Positions 34,924 to 44,249 of a stretch of DNA of 64,000 nt are shown here, one piece after another; the stretch's first letter is position 1, and every line of letters begins with the position of its first letter. The notes under the pieces are model-generated. The model saw nothing but the letters and a program-made list of their open reading frames with translations. It was not told the origin of the DNA and made no database searches. The DNA is from Planktotalea frisia (GTDB lineage: Bacteria > Pseudomonadota > Alphaproteobacteria > Rhodobacterales > Rhodobacteraceae), in contig NZ_MLCB01000091.1 of assembly GCF_001890925.1 (NCBI RefSeq), positions 1-64,000 of the forward strand. Reading direction: 5' to 3'. The position numbers and the translations under genes are program-made.

Positions 34924-35313
34924 ATGACCATCACTGCACAGCCCCAGACAGAATGCCCGGATCCGAGTGTGATCGCCGCGCAGAACGACGCGTTCCGCAA
35001 GCTCGCGTGCCTTGGAGTGCCGCCCGCGCAGCCCATCCAAGGCCGGATGCATGTCACCCGCTCGCTCATGGAGGCCGGTGACGGCTTTATGGCCGAGGCG
35101 GTGAAAGCCACCGGTGAGTTTACCACCTTTGAGCAGGACAATGATCCCGAGGGATGGCATGATTTCGGGGCGGTCGAGATCCGGGGCGAGACCGTGTTCT
35201 GGAAAATCGATCTCTATGAAGCGGATTCGGATTTCCGCTACGGGGCCGAGACCCCGGGCAATCCCGTGACCACAATGCGCGTACTGACCGTCATGCTGGC
35301 GCGCGACTGGTAG
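34924..35313 (+). CDS. DUF3768 family protein
   Basis: A 129-residue protein whose FAV/VEIRGETVFWKIDLYEAD and VTTMRVLTVMLARDW blocks are those of DUF3768, a family found on alphaproteobacterial plasmids. Preceded by AAAGGAG. The gene ends at a strong terminator (35353-35393). Confidence 0.8.
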   Translation: MTITAQPQTECPDPSVIAAQNDAFRKLACLGVPPAQPIQGRMHVTRSLMEAGDGFMAEAVKATGEFTTFEQDNDPEGWHDFGAVEIRGETVFWKIDLYEADSDFRYGAETPGNPVTTMRVLTVMLARDW

Positions 35314-35352
35314 AAGGGCAAGGGACGCCTCCCCGTGACATCTCAGACGACT

Positions 35353-35393
35353 AAGGCCCGCTGCCCCCAAAAAAGGCAAAGCGGGCCTTTTTT
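35353..35393 (+). terminator. Rho-independent terminator after the ardC-DUF3768 genes
   Basis: AAGGCCCGCT (35353-35362) pairs with AGCGGGCCTT (35380-35389), followed directly by a T-run. Confidence 0.9.
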
Positions 35394-35472
35394 CGTGGTG
35401 ATCCCCGAAGCCGGGGATTGGTCCCGCGCGTAGAGGCGCGGGCCACACCTAACCCATCTGGAAGGATATCCC

Positions 35473-37455
35473 ATGACCACAAGTTTTGCCCCCCTCACCG
35501 TCGCCATCGGCGATCTGGTCCCGCATCCCGCCAACGTGCGCAGCAACTCCCCGGAAACTTATGAGCCCGAGAACATCGCGCATCTGAAGGCGAGCATCGC
35601 TGTGCTGGGCCTGCTCCAGCCGCTCCTGGTCCAGAAGCTTGACGGCAAATATGCTGTCCTCGCCGGTGGCCGGCGCCATGCCGCGCTGAAGGAGCTGGTC
35701 GCGGACAATGCCAGCAAGGGGTTCACTGCGAAAACCAAGGTCGACTGTCGGCTTGTCCCTGACGACTGCGACGTCACCACTGCCCTGTCGCTCGCCGAGA
35801 ACATCACCCAGGCGCCGATGAACGCCATCGACGAGTTCGAGGCTTTCGCCCGGATGATGGAAGTCGACGGCCAGACGCCCGAGACGATCGCCAAGACCTT
35901 CGGCACCACGGTGGCGGCCGTGAAAGGCCGGTTGCGCTACGGTCTGATCCACCCCGAGATCCGCGCCGCGGCCCGGGCCAAGACCATCACGCTCGACACG
36001 ATGAAGGCCTTTGCGGAGCATCCGAGCCAGGAGGTGCAGCGCGAGGTCTTCGAGGCGCTCACCAAGGAAGATAGCTACCTGCAGGCCTATACAGTCCGCC
36101 AGGCGCTCAAGTCCCGCGGCGTGCAGGTCAGCGACGATATCGGGGCTTTCGTGCGCGAAGACTACGAGGCGCGCGGCGGCGCCGTCGCAGCCGATCTGCT
36201 GGATGAGCATTCCGTGCTTGAGGATGCGGCGCTGGTCGAAACCATCCTGCTCGAGAAGCTCGGTGCCGCCGCCGAAGAGGCCCGCATAAAGCTGGGCTTT
36301 GCCTGGGCCGATGCGATGGTCCGCTATGATTACGCGACCATGGCCGACTACGGCCGCGTCTATCCCGGCCCGATCGAGCCCGATGAGGCTGCGCAAAAGC
36401 GCATCGATGAGATCACCGCCGAGCTTGAGAAATTGCAGCTCGAGATGGAGGATGAGGGGCTCGAGGACGCTGCCTACAATGTCCTTTACGAGCGCGTGGA
36501 CGCTCTGGAAGACGAAGCCCGCGATCTGCAGGAGGCCTACAGCGCCGAGGATCTCGCCCGTGCAGGCGTGATTGCGTCTTGGTCGAACGGGCAGATCACG
36601 CTCCATGTGGGCCTCGTCCGCCCGGAGGACACCGTCAAAAAGGAGGGCGCGCGCGGCTCCTCGGCTAGCCCGACCGGGGAGGAGGCCCCAGACGCCGGCG
36701 AAATCACCTACCCGGCCTCACTGGCCGAGGACCTCAAGACCGAGCGGGCCATGGCCCTCGGGGCCGCGATGGCGCTGCATCCGGAAGCCACGCTCGATCT
36801 GACGCTCTTCAAGCTGGTCAGTGACGTTCTGGCCAGCGGCATGAGTGTCACGCAGGCGATCAAGATCGAGGCCCGCAAGGAATACCGCAACCACGCCAAG
36901 ATGGACGAGATCGACGAGACCTCGCTCGAGCAGGTGGCCGCGGCGCATGATGCGCTTGATCTGTCCTGGCGCGATGACACCCGCCCGCCCGCCGATCAGT
37001 TCGCGGCGTTTCGCGCGCTCGAGGCAGGGGAGAAGGCCAAGCTCGTCGCTTATGCGACAGCCAGCACCACGCAGTCCTGTTTTGCCCGGGACCGGCAGCG
37101 TGACAGCCTGATGCATGACTTCGAGATCGAGATCATGCCCGATATCCGCGCCCATTGGATGCCGAATGCGGCGCTCTTCAACCGCTTCAAGAAGGCCTGG
37201 CTCCTGAAGATCCTCGGCGAGGATCTGGGTCTGGCCCAGGAGGCGGTGACGCTGGCCTCGTCCAGCAAGAAAGAGATTGTGGCCTTCTGCGACAAGCTCT
37301 TTGCCGAGCCCTTCGCCACGCTCACGGAAGCGCAGCGCGCTGCCGTGGCCGCCTGGTGCCCACCTATGATGCAGACCGCCGGTGTCGCCTGTGATGAGGC
37401 GGAGCCCGCTGCGGAAACCCCCGAGCCTGACAGCGAGATCGCGCAAGCGGCCTGA
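35473..37455 (+). CDS. Large ParB/RepB-like nuclease-type plasmid protein
   Basis: A 660-residue protein. ParB N-domain in the first 130 residues (LVPHPANVR, LGLLQPLLVQ, VLAGGRRHAALKELV, SLAENITQAPMNAIDEFEAF) and a central helix-turn-helix (TIAKTFGTTVAAVKGRLRYG). A long C-terminal half is rich in Glu and Ala (coiled coil around 300-360). It is not partnered with a ParA, so it is more likely a plasmid accessory DNA-binding factor than a partition protein. Confidence 0.85.
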   Translation: MTTSFAPLTVAIGDLVPHPANVRSNSPETYEPENIAHLKASIAVLGLLQPLLVQKLDGKYAVLAGGRRHAALKELVADNASKGFTAKTKVDCRLVPDDCDVTTALSLAENITQAPMNAIDEFEAFARMMEVDGQTPETIAKTFGTTVAAVKGRLRYGLIHPEIRAAARAKTITLDTMKAFAEHPSQEVQREVFEALTKEDSYLQAYTVRQALKSRGVQVSDDIGAFVREDYEARGGAVAADLLDEHSVLEDAALVETILLEKLGAAAEEARIKLGFAWADAMVRYDYATMADYGRVYPGPIEPDEAAQKRIDEITAELEKLQLEMEDEGLEDAAYNVLYERVDALEDEARDLQEAYSAEDLARAGVIASWSNGQITLHVGLVRPEDTVKKEGARGSSASPTGEEAPDAGEITYPASLAEDLKTERAMALGAAMALHPEATLDLTLFKLVSDVLASGMSVTQAIKIEARKEYRNHAKMDEIDETSLEQVAAAHDALDLSWRDDTRPPADQFAAFRALEAGEKAKLVAYATASTTQSCFARDRQRDSLMHDFEIEIMPDIRAHWMPNAALFNRFKKAWLLKILGEDLGLAQEAVTLASSSKKEIVAFCDKLFAEPFATLTEAQRAAVAAWCPPMMQTAGVACDEAEPAAETPEPDSEIAQAA

Positions 37456-37529
37456 GTCCTCACGCGACCCGCGCGAGCCATGACGCCTGCGCGGGTCGAT
37501 CTTCTCATACCCAACCGAAAGACATCCCC

Positions 37530-38123
37530 ATGGCTATTCTCAAGTTCTCCGCGTCCGCTGTCGCGGCGCAGATCGCCCATGCGCGCGCCTGCAAAACCTT
37601 CCTGCCCAACTGGAACGGGCCCGTGGACAGGCCGGCCCTGATCCTCATCGTCGGCAATGGCGTGCATCTGCGCTCGAACGGCATCGACGGCACAACCACC
37701 CGTATCGTCACCACCGAACAGGCCGATCCCTCCTTCGCCTTTGCCGACGGCATGAACCCGTTTCGGGACGCCGACTGGATGGCGCAGCGCCGCATGGCGT
37801 TTCGCGATATGACCGGCCAGTTCTACACGGACATCCTTGACGATGTGCAGGCGCTCATCGATCGGGGGCAGGGGGCGATCCGGCTCGCCACCGATGGCCA
37901 CAGCATCCGCGTCTTCGTGCGCCGGGCCTCGGACTATCTGATCGGCGGGACCTACGAGGTGCCTTCAGGTCTTGGCGGTACCTTCCGGGTCATCCTCAAG
38001 GATGCCTGCGATACCTTCGCGATCGTGCAGAACTGCGGCAATTGCGAGGATTTCGACGCCATGCAGCCCTACCGCGTGCCGCTCGATGCGCTGATGGAAC
38101 TCGATGATCGGAGGGCGGCCTGA
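37530..38123 (+). CDS. Hypothetical plasmid protein
   Basis: A 197-residue protein without a motif I can name. It starts 75 bp after the ParB-like gene. Its TGA overlaps the ATG of the next gene (TGATG), so the two are translated together. Confidence 0.6.
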   Translation: MAILKFSASAVAAQIAHARACKTFLPNWNGPVDRPALILIVGNGVHLRSNGIDGTTTRIVTTEQADPSFAFADGMNPFRDADWMAQRRMAFRDMTGQFYTDILDDVQALIDRGQGAIRLATDGHSIRVFVRRASDYLIGGTYEVPSGLGGTFRVILKDACDTFAIVQNCGNCEDFDAMQPYRVPLDALMELDDRRAA

Positions 38124-38779
38124 TGGGATGGCTCTTCTACACCGACCGCCGCGTCAAAACCTACGCGGATGAGAAAGCAGAGATCACCCGGCTTTGCACC
38201 TTTGAGGGCGACACGCGCAAAACCGAACTGGTCAAAGCCTGCAAGGTCGGCTCCACCTGGTATGCGGCGGCAAGGGTCACCAATCTCGACGGCACCGCTG
38301 TCGAAGACGCGACCTATGTGACCGATGTGGATGGCTCCATCACGTTCGGGGCTGTCTTCCTCACCCGATACGATGACGGCTGCTGGGGCTACAAGGATAT
38401 GGAGGAAAGCGCTTGCCCGAACGAGTCGCGTGCCCCCCTTGGGTTGATCGAGCTTCTCTCCGACCTGAAAAACCCGGACAGCTACGCCCAGGACTGGCGC
38501 CAGCGCTGCCGGGATTGGGCGTCGATTCCAGACTACCAGGAAGGCGACAAGATCAGGCTCGCCGCTCCCGTGACGCTCACCGATGGCAGTACATGCCAGA
38601 TCGTCACCGCGACGCACTACAGGCGGGGCCGGCAGAAACGCCGCTGCTACCGCATCGAGGAAACCGGTGGGCTCGTACGCCTGTCGAAGGCCTCGCTTGC
38701 GGGCTCGGAGCTGCTCAGCTCCGCGAAGGTCGCGGCCAGTCCTGTGCTGGCGGAGTTCCTGGCGGGGCAGGAGAATTGA
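38123..38779 (+). CDS. DUF6927-like hypothetical protein
   Basis: A 218-residue protein beginning MGWLFYTDRR, with a compact Cys/Trp-rich central region. It resembles the DUF6927-type plasmid proteins as I remember them, but this is from memory of the N-terminal motif only. Ends before a terminator at 38814-38852. Confidence 0.6.
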   Translation: MGWLFYTDRRVKTYADEKAEITRLCTFEGDTRKTELVKACKVGSTWYAAARVTNLDGTAVEDATYVTDVDGSITFGAVFLTRYDDGCWGYKDMEESACPNESRAPLGLIELLSDLKNPDSYAQDWRQRCRDWASIPDYQEGDKIRLAAPVTLTDGSTCQIVTATHYRRGRQKRRCYRIEETGGLVRLSKASLAGSELLSSAKVAASPVLAEFLAGQEN

Positions 38780-38813
38780 ACGACTAGACCATCAAGCACC
38801 GGCGCTTCCTTCG

Positions 38814-38852
38814 AGCCCTCTCTGCTCTTACAAAGTGTAGAGGGGGCTTTTT
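38814..38852 (+). terminator. Rho-independent terminator
   Basis: AGCCCTCT (38814-38821) pairs with AGAGGGGGCT (38839-38848, one extra G), followed by a T-run. Confidence 0.75.
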
Positions 38853-38892
38853 GTCTTTTGGAACTCAGACCCTGATCCAAAGGACAAACCCC

Positions 38893-39813
38893 ATGGCCAA
38901 GCCAACCCCAACAAACCCTGTTCTTACCGTCTCCGATCCCGATCTTTCCACCGCTCTGAGGCAGATGGGAGCGGAGATTGATCACCAGCCCCTGCGCAGT
39001 TCGGCGCTTGCCCATATCATGCGGGAGGCGTTCGGCGGCAGCGATGCCAGTGGCGCGTGGGACTGGCGCATGGCCTATGACCTGATGCAGGCTGCGGCTA
39101 TCCAGGTGCTGCTGCGTGGGGACGGCGCGGAAGGTGACATCGCCGCCGCAAAGCTGCTTGCCTCACGGCTTCTGACGGAAACGCGCCGGTCAGAGCAGCA
39201 GATCCGGCTGCAGCAGTTTTCCACACCGCTGGCATTCGCGACCATGGCGGTGCGGGCCGCAGCGATCCGCAAGGGCGAGACCGTGCTGGAGCCCTCGGCT
39301 GGCACCGGTGCCCTGGCTGCTTTCGCCGCCCGGGCCGGTGCCGCGCTTATTCTCAACGAAATCGCCCCCTTTCGCCAGCGCCTCCTGCGCGCGGTTTTCG
39401 GCGGCGAGGTGACGGGCCATGACGGCGAGCATATCGACGATCTGCTGCAGTCGCCGGTTCTACCCGACGTCGTGGTGATGAACCCGCCCTTCGCCTCATC
39501 GGTCGATCGCTCCCGAGACAAACACATCGCGGCCAAGCATCTCATCGCTGCCGCGAAGCGCCTCGCGCCCGGGGGGCGGCTGGTGGCGATTATGCCGCCT
39601 GGGTTCAGCGCCAAGCGTGATGCCGCGCATTGGGCACGTGCCTGTGGGCTCCTGACCCCACGCCTCGCGCTGACGATCCCGGGGCAGGTGTATCGCAAGC
39701 TCGGCACCTCGGTGGAGACCCAGCTCTTGGTCTTCGACAAGGTGCAGGAGGGTGGTGAGTTCATCCGCGCCACGGTGCGGGATCTGGACGACGCCTTGGC
39801 ATATGTGGGGTAG
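38893..39813 (+). CDS. Methyltransferase-domain protein, probably the truncated front of a strawberry-notch-type helicase
   Basis: A 306-residue protein from ATG 38893. Class I SAM-binding motif VLEPSAGTGALA (131-142) and catalytic NPPF (197-200), as in adenine methylases. On related plasmids this domain is the N-terminal part of a much longer protein that goes on into a helicase (strawberry notch family). Here it stops right where transposon remnants begin. It may still be an active methylase but is probably truncated. Confidence 0.7.
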   Translation: MAKPTPTNPVLTVSDPDLSTALRQMGAEIDHQPLRSSALAHIMREAFGGSDASGAWDWRMAYDLMQAAAIQVLLRGDGAEGDIAAAKLLASRLLTETRRSEQQIRLQQFSTPLAFATMAVRAAAIRKGETVLEPSAGTGALAAFAARAGAALILNEIAPFRQRLLRAVFGGEVTGHDGEHIDDLLQSPVLPDVVVMNPPFASSVDRSRDKHIAAKHLIAAAKRLAPGGRLVAIMPPGFSAKRDAAHWARACGLLTPRLALTIPGQVYRKLGTSVETQLLVFDKVQEGGEFIRATVRDLDDALAYVG

Positions 39814-39820
39814 ATTCCGG

Positions 39821-39860
39821 TAGGGGGCAGGATCGTATCACAAGGCCCTGACGCCCCCTA
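39821..39860. repeat. Inverted repeat at the truncated gene/transposon border
   Basis: TAGGGGGC (39821-39828) and GCCCCCTA (39853-39860), just after the truncated methyltransferase gene. It could be a terminator stem or part of a transposon end. Confidence 0.4.
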
Positions 39861-39961
39861 TTTCCCTTCAATTTGAGCTCTGTGGTCGCCTTCGTGGTGG
39901 CGATGAGCGCTGTGCGCCCGTTTGGTGGCTGTGAAGGCGGCAAGATATAGGCATGATTACT

Positions 39962-41387
39962 TCACAACCTACCCCCGGTTTGCCGCCGCCAGCGGTACTC
40001 GCCAGTGAGCAGGATGTGCGCCCATCCGAGCGGGGAGATATGTGCCAGTAGATCGGGGCCGCAATTCAACCCGGCCCGCTGCCGCGCGGCCACGGCCTGA
40101 CCGAGGTACTTGGTGTTCCAGTAGATGATGATGGCGGCGAGCAGGTTGAGGCCGGCCATGCGGTAGTGCTGCCCCTCGGCGGTGCGATCGCGGATTTCAC
40201 CCTGTCGCCCGATACGCAGGGCGTTTTTCAGGGCGTGATGGGCCTCGCCCTTGTTCAGGCCAATCTGGGCCCGGCGCTGCATGTCGGCGTCGAGTATCCA
40301 CTCGATGATGAAGAGGGTGCGCTCGACGCGGCCTATTTCGCGGAGCGCGACGGCCAGTTCGTGCTGGCGCGGATAGGCGGCAAACTTTTTGAGCAGCTGA
40401 GTGGGCGGCATAACGCCCGTCACCATGGTGGCCGCGGACCGCAGCACGCCAGGCCAGTTTTGGACGATAAGACCCTCGCGGATCTTGCCACCGATCAAGC
40501 CACGCAATTCATCCGGCGCTGACGCCGGGTCAAACAGATGGAGCCGTCTGGATGGTAGGTCACGAATACGCGGGATGAACCGGAACCCGAGCAGCGAAGT
40601 CACGGCAAAGACATGATCGGTCAACCCGCCGGTGTCGGCATACTGCTCTGTGATCTTCCGCGCGGCCTCGTTCATCAACAGCCCGTCCAGGATGTAGGGC
40701 GCTTCGCTCACGGTGGCCGGAATGTTCTGGGTCGCGAAGGGGCCGAACTGGTCGGAGACATGGGTGTAGGCCTTGAGGCCCGGCTCCGAGCCATATTTCG
40801 CGTTGATGAGATTCATAGCTTCGCCTTGCCGGGCAGCGGGGAAGAACTGCCCATCGCTGGACGCAGTCACACCGCCGCCCCAAAACTTGGCCATAGGCAG
40901 CCGGGATTGCGCCTCGATCACCATGGCGAGAGCCTGGTTGATGGCGTCGCTTTCCACATGCCATCGAGACAGCTGGAAGTAATCATGGGTGTTGGTCGCC
41001 TCGGCCATCTTGCTGAGCCCGAGGTTCAGGCCCTCGGCCAGCAACACCGTCAGCATTCCGACCTGATCTTTGCAGGGCGCGCCGGTTTGCGAACTGGTGA
41101 AGGTTTCCGTGAAGCCGATATCCGTATCAACTTCCTGCATCAGCTCGGTGATCCGTATGGCGGGCAGCTGGTCGTAGAGGTCGAGCACCATCTCGTCCGC
41201 CTCTTCGGGCACGGCTGCGCTCAGGCGATCGACCTTCAGGATGCCGTTCTCGATCGACCCACCGGGAATGGCCCCCGCGCGCCGCTTTGGCCAGGCGCGC
41301 CAGGCCGTCGGTCATGCGTGTCTTGCGGTCGGCAAGCCAGGCTTCCGGATCGAGCGGCACGGCCAGTCTTGGTATGTCCGTCGTCAT
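39962..41387 (-). pseudogene. Truncated, frameshifted Tn3-family transposase
   Basis: The frame 39962-41212 gives 416 residues of a Tn3 TnpA catalytic region (ITELMQEVD, WGGGVTASSDGQFF, YADTGGLTDHVFAVTSLLGFRF, IIIYWNTKYLG, LSPLGW-type end). Upstream, a different frame (41127-41387) continues with LDPEAWLADRKTRMTDGLARLA, so a frameshift near 41290 breaks the gene. The first half of the protein is missing: the remnant stops at the IS3-family element. The transposon is therefore dead. Confidence 0.85.
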
Positions 41388-41447
41388 ATAAAATGGGACA
41401 TCAGAGCGGCTTGAGCATTGAAGGCTCTGGCTCGTTTGTGTGATTGA

Positions 41448-42428
41448 TTATGCTGCTTGTTTTTGATGTTGCAAGCGGCGTTGTTGGATTGTCCGTTTTT
41501 TGATCTTTTGCCTTTCTCTCAGGATGGCTTTGTCACGGCCGAAGTAGACGTCTGCGGGTGTGACGTTGTTCAGGCTCTCGTGGTAACGCTGATTGTTGTA
41601 ATACTCGACGAATGCGCCGATCTGACGCTCAAGGTCGCCGGGCAGATAGTAGTTTTCCAGCAGAACTCTGTTCTTCATGGTCTGATGCCAGCGCTCGATC
41701 TTGCCTTGGGTCTGCGGGTGGAATGGCGCACCGCGGACATGCTTCATGCTTTGCCCCTCCAGCCACTCCGCTAAATCATCTGAGATGTAACAAGACCCGT
41801 TATCGCTGAGCAGGCGTGGCTTGTGACGCACGGTGGCTTGGCCGCATCCCGATGCCGTCAGCGCCAGTTCGATCGTGTCTGTTACATCTTCAGCCCGCAT
41901 ATTGGTGCAAAGCTTCCATGCGATGATGTAGCGGCTGTAATCGTCCAGGATCGTGCTCAGATAATACCAACCCCACCCGATGATCTTGAAGTAAGTGAAG
42001 TCAGTCTGCCACATCTCGTTGATAGCGGTCGTCTTGTCCGTGAACTCGTTGGCCGCTTTGATCACCACGTAATCAGGCGCAGTGATCAGGTCGGCTGCTT
42101 TTAGAATACGATAAGCCGATGATTCAGAGACAAAATACCGCTTCTCATCCGTGTATTTGACTGCAAGCTCCCGTGTCGACAGCGCCTCGTGTTCTAGCGC
42201 AAACTCGATCAGATCATCACGTCTGACGTCTGGGATACGGTTCCAGACAGACCTTGGGCGCGGCGAGCTGTCAGCCAGCGCATCAAACCCACCGTCGACA
42301 TAGAGGTCATACCATCGGTAAAAAGTGCTGCGTGGAATGCTCAACATGTCCAAGGTCTGTTTGACTGGCAAATGCGCCCCCTCAACGGTGCGGATGATCT
42401 CAAGCTTCTCAGATGCAGGATATCTCAT
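41448..42428 (-). CDS. IS3-family transposase OrfB (integrase catalytic subunit)
   Basis: A 326-residue rve-type DDE integrase: Asp in MWQTDFTYFK, Asp in LLSDNGSCYIS and Glu in GKIERWHQTMKNR. The start overlaps the OrfA stop (ATGA), typical of the two-frame arrangement with possible frameshift fusion. Confidence 0.93.
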   Translation of the reverse strand: MRYPASEKLEIIRTVEGAHLPVKQTLDMLSIPRSTFYRWYDLYVDGGFDALADSSPRPRSVWNRIPDVRRDDLIEFALEHEALSTRELAVKYTDEKRYFVSESSAYRILKAADLITAPDYVVIKAANEFTDKTTAINEMWQTDFTYFKIIGWGWYYLSTILDDYSRYIIAWKLCTNMRAEDVTDTIELALTASGCGQATVRHKPRLLSDNGSCYISDDLAEWLEGQSMKHVRGAPFHPQTQGKIERWHQTMKNRVLLENYYLPGDLERQIGAFVEYYNNQRYHESLNNVTPADVYFGRDKAILRERQKIKKRTIQQRRLQHQKQAA

Positions 42429-42799
42429 TCCTCGAATCCCCCAGCCCCTGTCATGCTTTTTTTGAGCAGACGGTTCTCAAGGGTCAGGTCGGCGACACAT
42501 TCTTTCAGGGCCAAGGATTCAGAACGTAAATCCTTCACCTCAGGCGATGTCGCTTGACGCGCAGTGTCCCCAGACAGACGCCGCTTGCCTGCCTCCAGAA
42601 ATTCTTTCGACCAGCTGTAATACAAACTTTCAGCGATCCCTTCACGGCGGCACAGCACCGAGATGCTTTCCTCACCACGCAGGCCCGCCAAGACAATGCG
42701 GATCTTTTCCTCAGCTGAATAGGTTTGCCGCGTCTTACGGCGGATGTTCTTGACCACCTTCACGGCGGCCTCTTTCGATGTTTGCGGCTTCTTCGTCAT
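42425..42799 (-). CDS. IS3-family transposase OrfA (helix-turn-helix)
   Basis: A 124-residue protein with an N-terminal HTH (TYSAEEKIRIVLAGLRGE, then VLCRREGIAESLYYSW) and a leucine-zipper-like end (LALKECVADLTLENRLLKK). It recognises the IS ends. The ATG lies near 42799. Confidence 0.92.
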   Translation of the reverse strand: MTKKPQTSKEAAVKVVKNIRRKTRQTYSAEEKIRIVLAGLRGEESISVLCRREGIAESLYYSWSKEFLEAGKRRLSGDTARQATSPEVKDLRSESLALKECVADLTLENRLLKKSMTGAGGFEE

Positions 42800-42885
42800 C
42801 TCGATCTCCTAATCGATAAGATGAACCAGAAATCCTCCGCTATTCAAATCCTCAAATCTGTCCCACGGGTGCTGACGTCAGACAT

Positions 42886-42978
42886 GGCGGTATGAAGCAA
42901 TCGGGAAATGGACGCGAAGGTGGCAAATACGGCATCGAAGACTTCCTTGAAGCCAAGGCCATCGCCGGGTGGCCCTGA
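42886..42978 (+). pseudogene. 3' scar of an aldehyde dehydrogenase gene
   Basis: In frame to the TGA at 42976 it reads [20 protein letters not shown] then [10 protein letters not shown], the C-terminal signature of NAD(P)-dependent aldehyde dehydrogenases. Nothing upstream belongs to it; the IS3 element ends 20 bp before. It is a footprint of DNA lost by insertion/deletion. The rest of 42979-43440 shows no gene. Confidence 0.75.
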
Positions 42979-43317
42979 GGCTCTCATTGGTCTTCCAATT
43001 TGGTTTTTGCGAAAACCTGGGCTTTAATCGGTGTGGGACCACTTCACTCTTTCACTTTGGGCTGGCCGCGCTGATCGGGGCTGGAAAAAAACTGACCGTC
43101 GCCACGATGGCACTTGGCGTTTTCGACACGTCGCACATGCCGGTGACAACTACTGCTTTACTCACTGGACGAGAATTGATCTTTTAACTTGCTCACAGGT
43201 GCCCAAGATCCCGCAATCCGCGAAGCAACCGACCCTTTATCACCACGTATCGCCGCAATGGCCGGTTCCTGCGCCGCGAGGCAGCTTAAACTATCATGCA
43301 CCCGATTACTTTTTTCT

Positions 43318-43335
43318 GCTGCGAGCGCGCGCAGC
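43318..43335. repeat. 18-bp hairpin repeat, left copy
   Basis: GCTGCGAGCGCGCGCAGC, flanked by a T-run and an A-run so that the whole 43311-43342 is a near-perfect inverted repeat. A copy with one difference is at 47555-47572 in the same orientation. It lies 100 bp from the end of the recombinase gene. Confidence 0.45.
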
Positions 43336-43440
43336 GAAAAAATCAAATTCACAGTAAGGGCTCAGTCCTGCCGACCGCTGCGGGAACCATGAAGGCCTGG
43401 TCTTGATTGGCGAACGGCAATAGCCGCACGCCAACTTCGT

Positions 43441-44073
43441 TCAGATGTCGATCCGTTCAGCAATGCTTAGCGCATCTTCCAGCTCAACGCCCAGATAACG
43501 CACTGTGCTATCGACCTTTGTATGGCCTAACAAAAGTTGTACGGCGCGGAGGTTCCCCGTCTTGCGGTAAATCTCCGCAGCTTTGGTTCGGCGCATCGAG
43601 TGTGTTCCGTATCCGCTGGGTTCCAGGCCAATCGCTGTAACCCAGTCACGAACAAGTCGACCATATTGACGTGTTGAGATATGCGGGCGGTCGTGGAAAC
43701 GGCTCGGAAACATGAACCGGCACCCGATCATCTCAGGAGATCGCACCCACGCAATGACGGTATCTCTTGTGTTTTCAGTGATTTCGAACTGAACGGGTTT
43801 CTTGGTTTTACTCTGGACTATTGAAACGCGTTCGCGAACGCGGTCATCTTTGACCAAATCGGCCACGGCGAGTTTTACCAGATCACAGCCGCGCAGCTTG
43901 CTATCAATCGCAACGTTGAACAGCGCAAGGTCACGAAGATAACCCGAAAGTTCAAGCCGCGCCCGGATGGCCCACACTTGTTTGGGAAGAAGGGGACGTT
44001 TTTGGCCGATGATCCGACCCTTGTTCCAGGCTTTGTGTTTTGGGGTAACTGCAGGAAGTTGCACTCTTGGCAT
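43441..44073 (-). CDS. Small tyrosine recombinase
   Basis: A 210-residue protein from ATG 44073, essentially a catalytic domain. Arg in DSKLRGCDLVKLA, HSMRRTKA (His-x-x-Arg), LLGHTKVDSTVRYLG (His and Tyr). The frame upstream to 44415 overlaps dapA-like DNA and is not conserved. It may mobilise the following amino-acid export cassette. Confidence 0.85.
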   Translation of the reverse strand: MPRVQLPAVTPKHKAWNKGRIIGQKRPLLPKQVWAIRARLELSGYLRDLALFNVAIDSKLRGCDLVKLAVADLVKDDRVRERVSIVQSKTKKPVQFEITENTRDTVIAWVRSPEMIGCRFMFPSRFHDRPHISTRQYGRLVRDWVTAIGLEPSGYGTHSMRRTKAAEIYRKTGNLRAVQLLLGHTKVDSTVRYLGVELEDALSIAERIDI

Positions 44074-44249
44074 AATATGCCCTCCAATCCTCCCTCCAAA
44101 CCCAGACATCAGCACAGCGCTCACGAAGAGAATATAGCATCGGTTCGAACGTTCGTTTTCCGAAATCGCTAGAACGCGGTATCTCTGCCTGTGCATTCGG
44201 GCGCACAGAGCCCTTTCAAGACATTCCCGGCGTAAGCACAGTCCCCTGA

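Larger units (their letters stand above)
41394..42865 (-). mobile_element. IS3-family insertion sequence
   Basis: It runs from TGGGACA (41394-41400) to TGTCCCA (42859-42865), short terminal inverted repeats around the two transposase frames. No target duplication is visible. It separates the broken Tn3 transposase from an aldehyde dehydrogenase scar. Confidence 0.75.

Noticed and set aside
36299-36571. Several Arg/Ser-rich frames inside the ParB-like gene
   Set aside because: Typical other-frame shadows of a high-GC gene.
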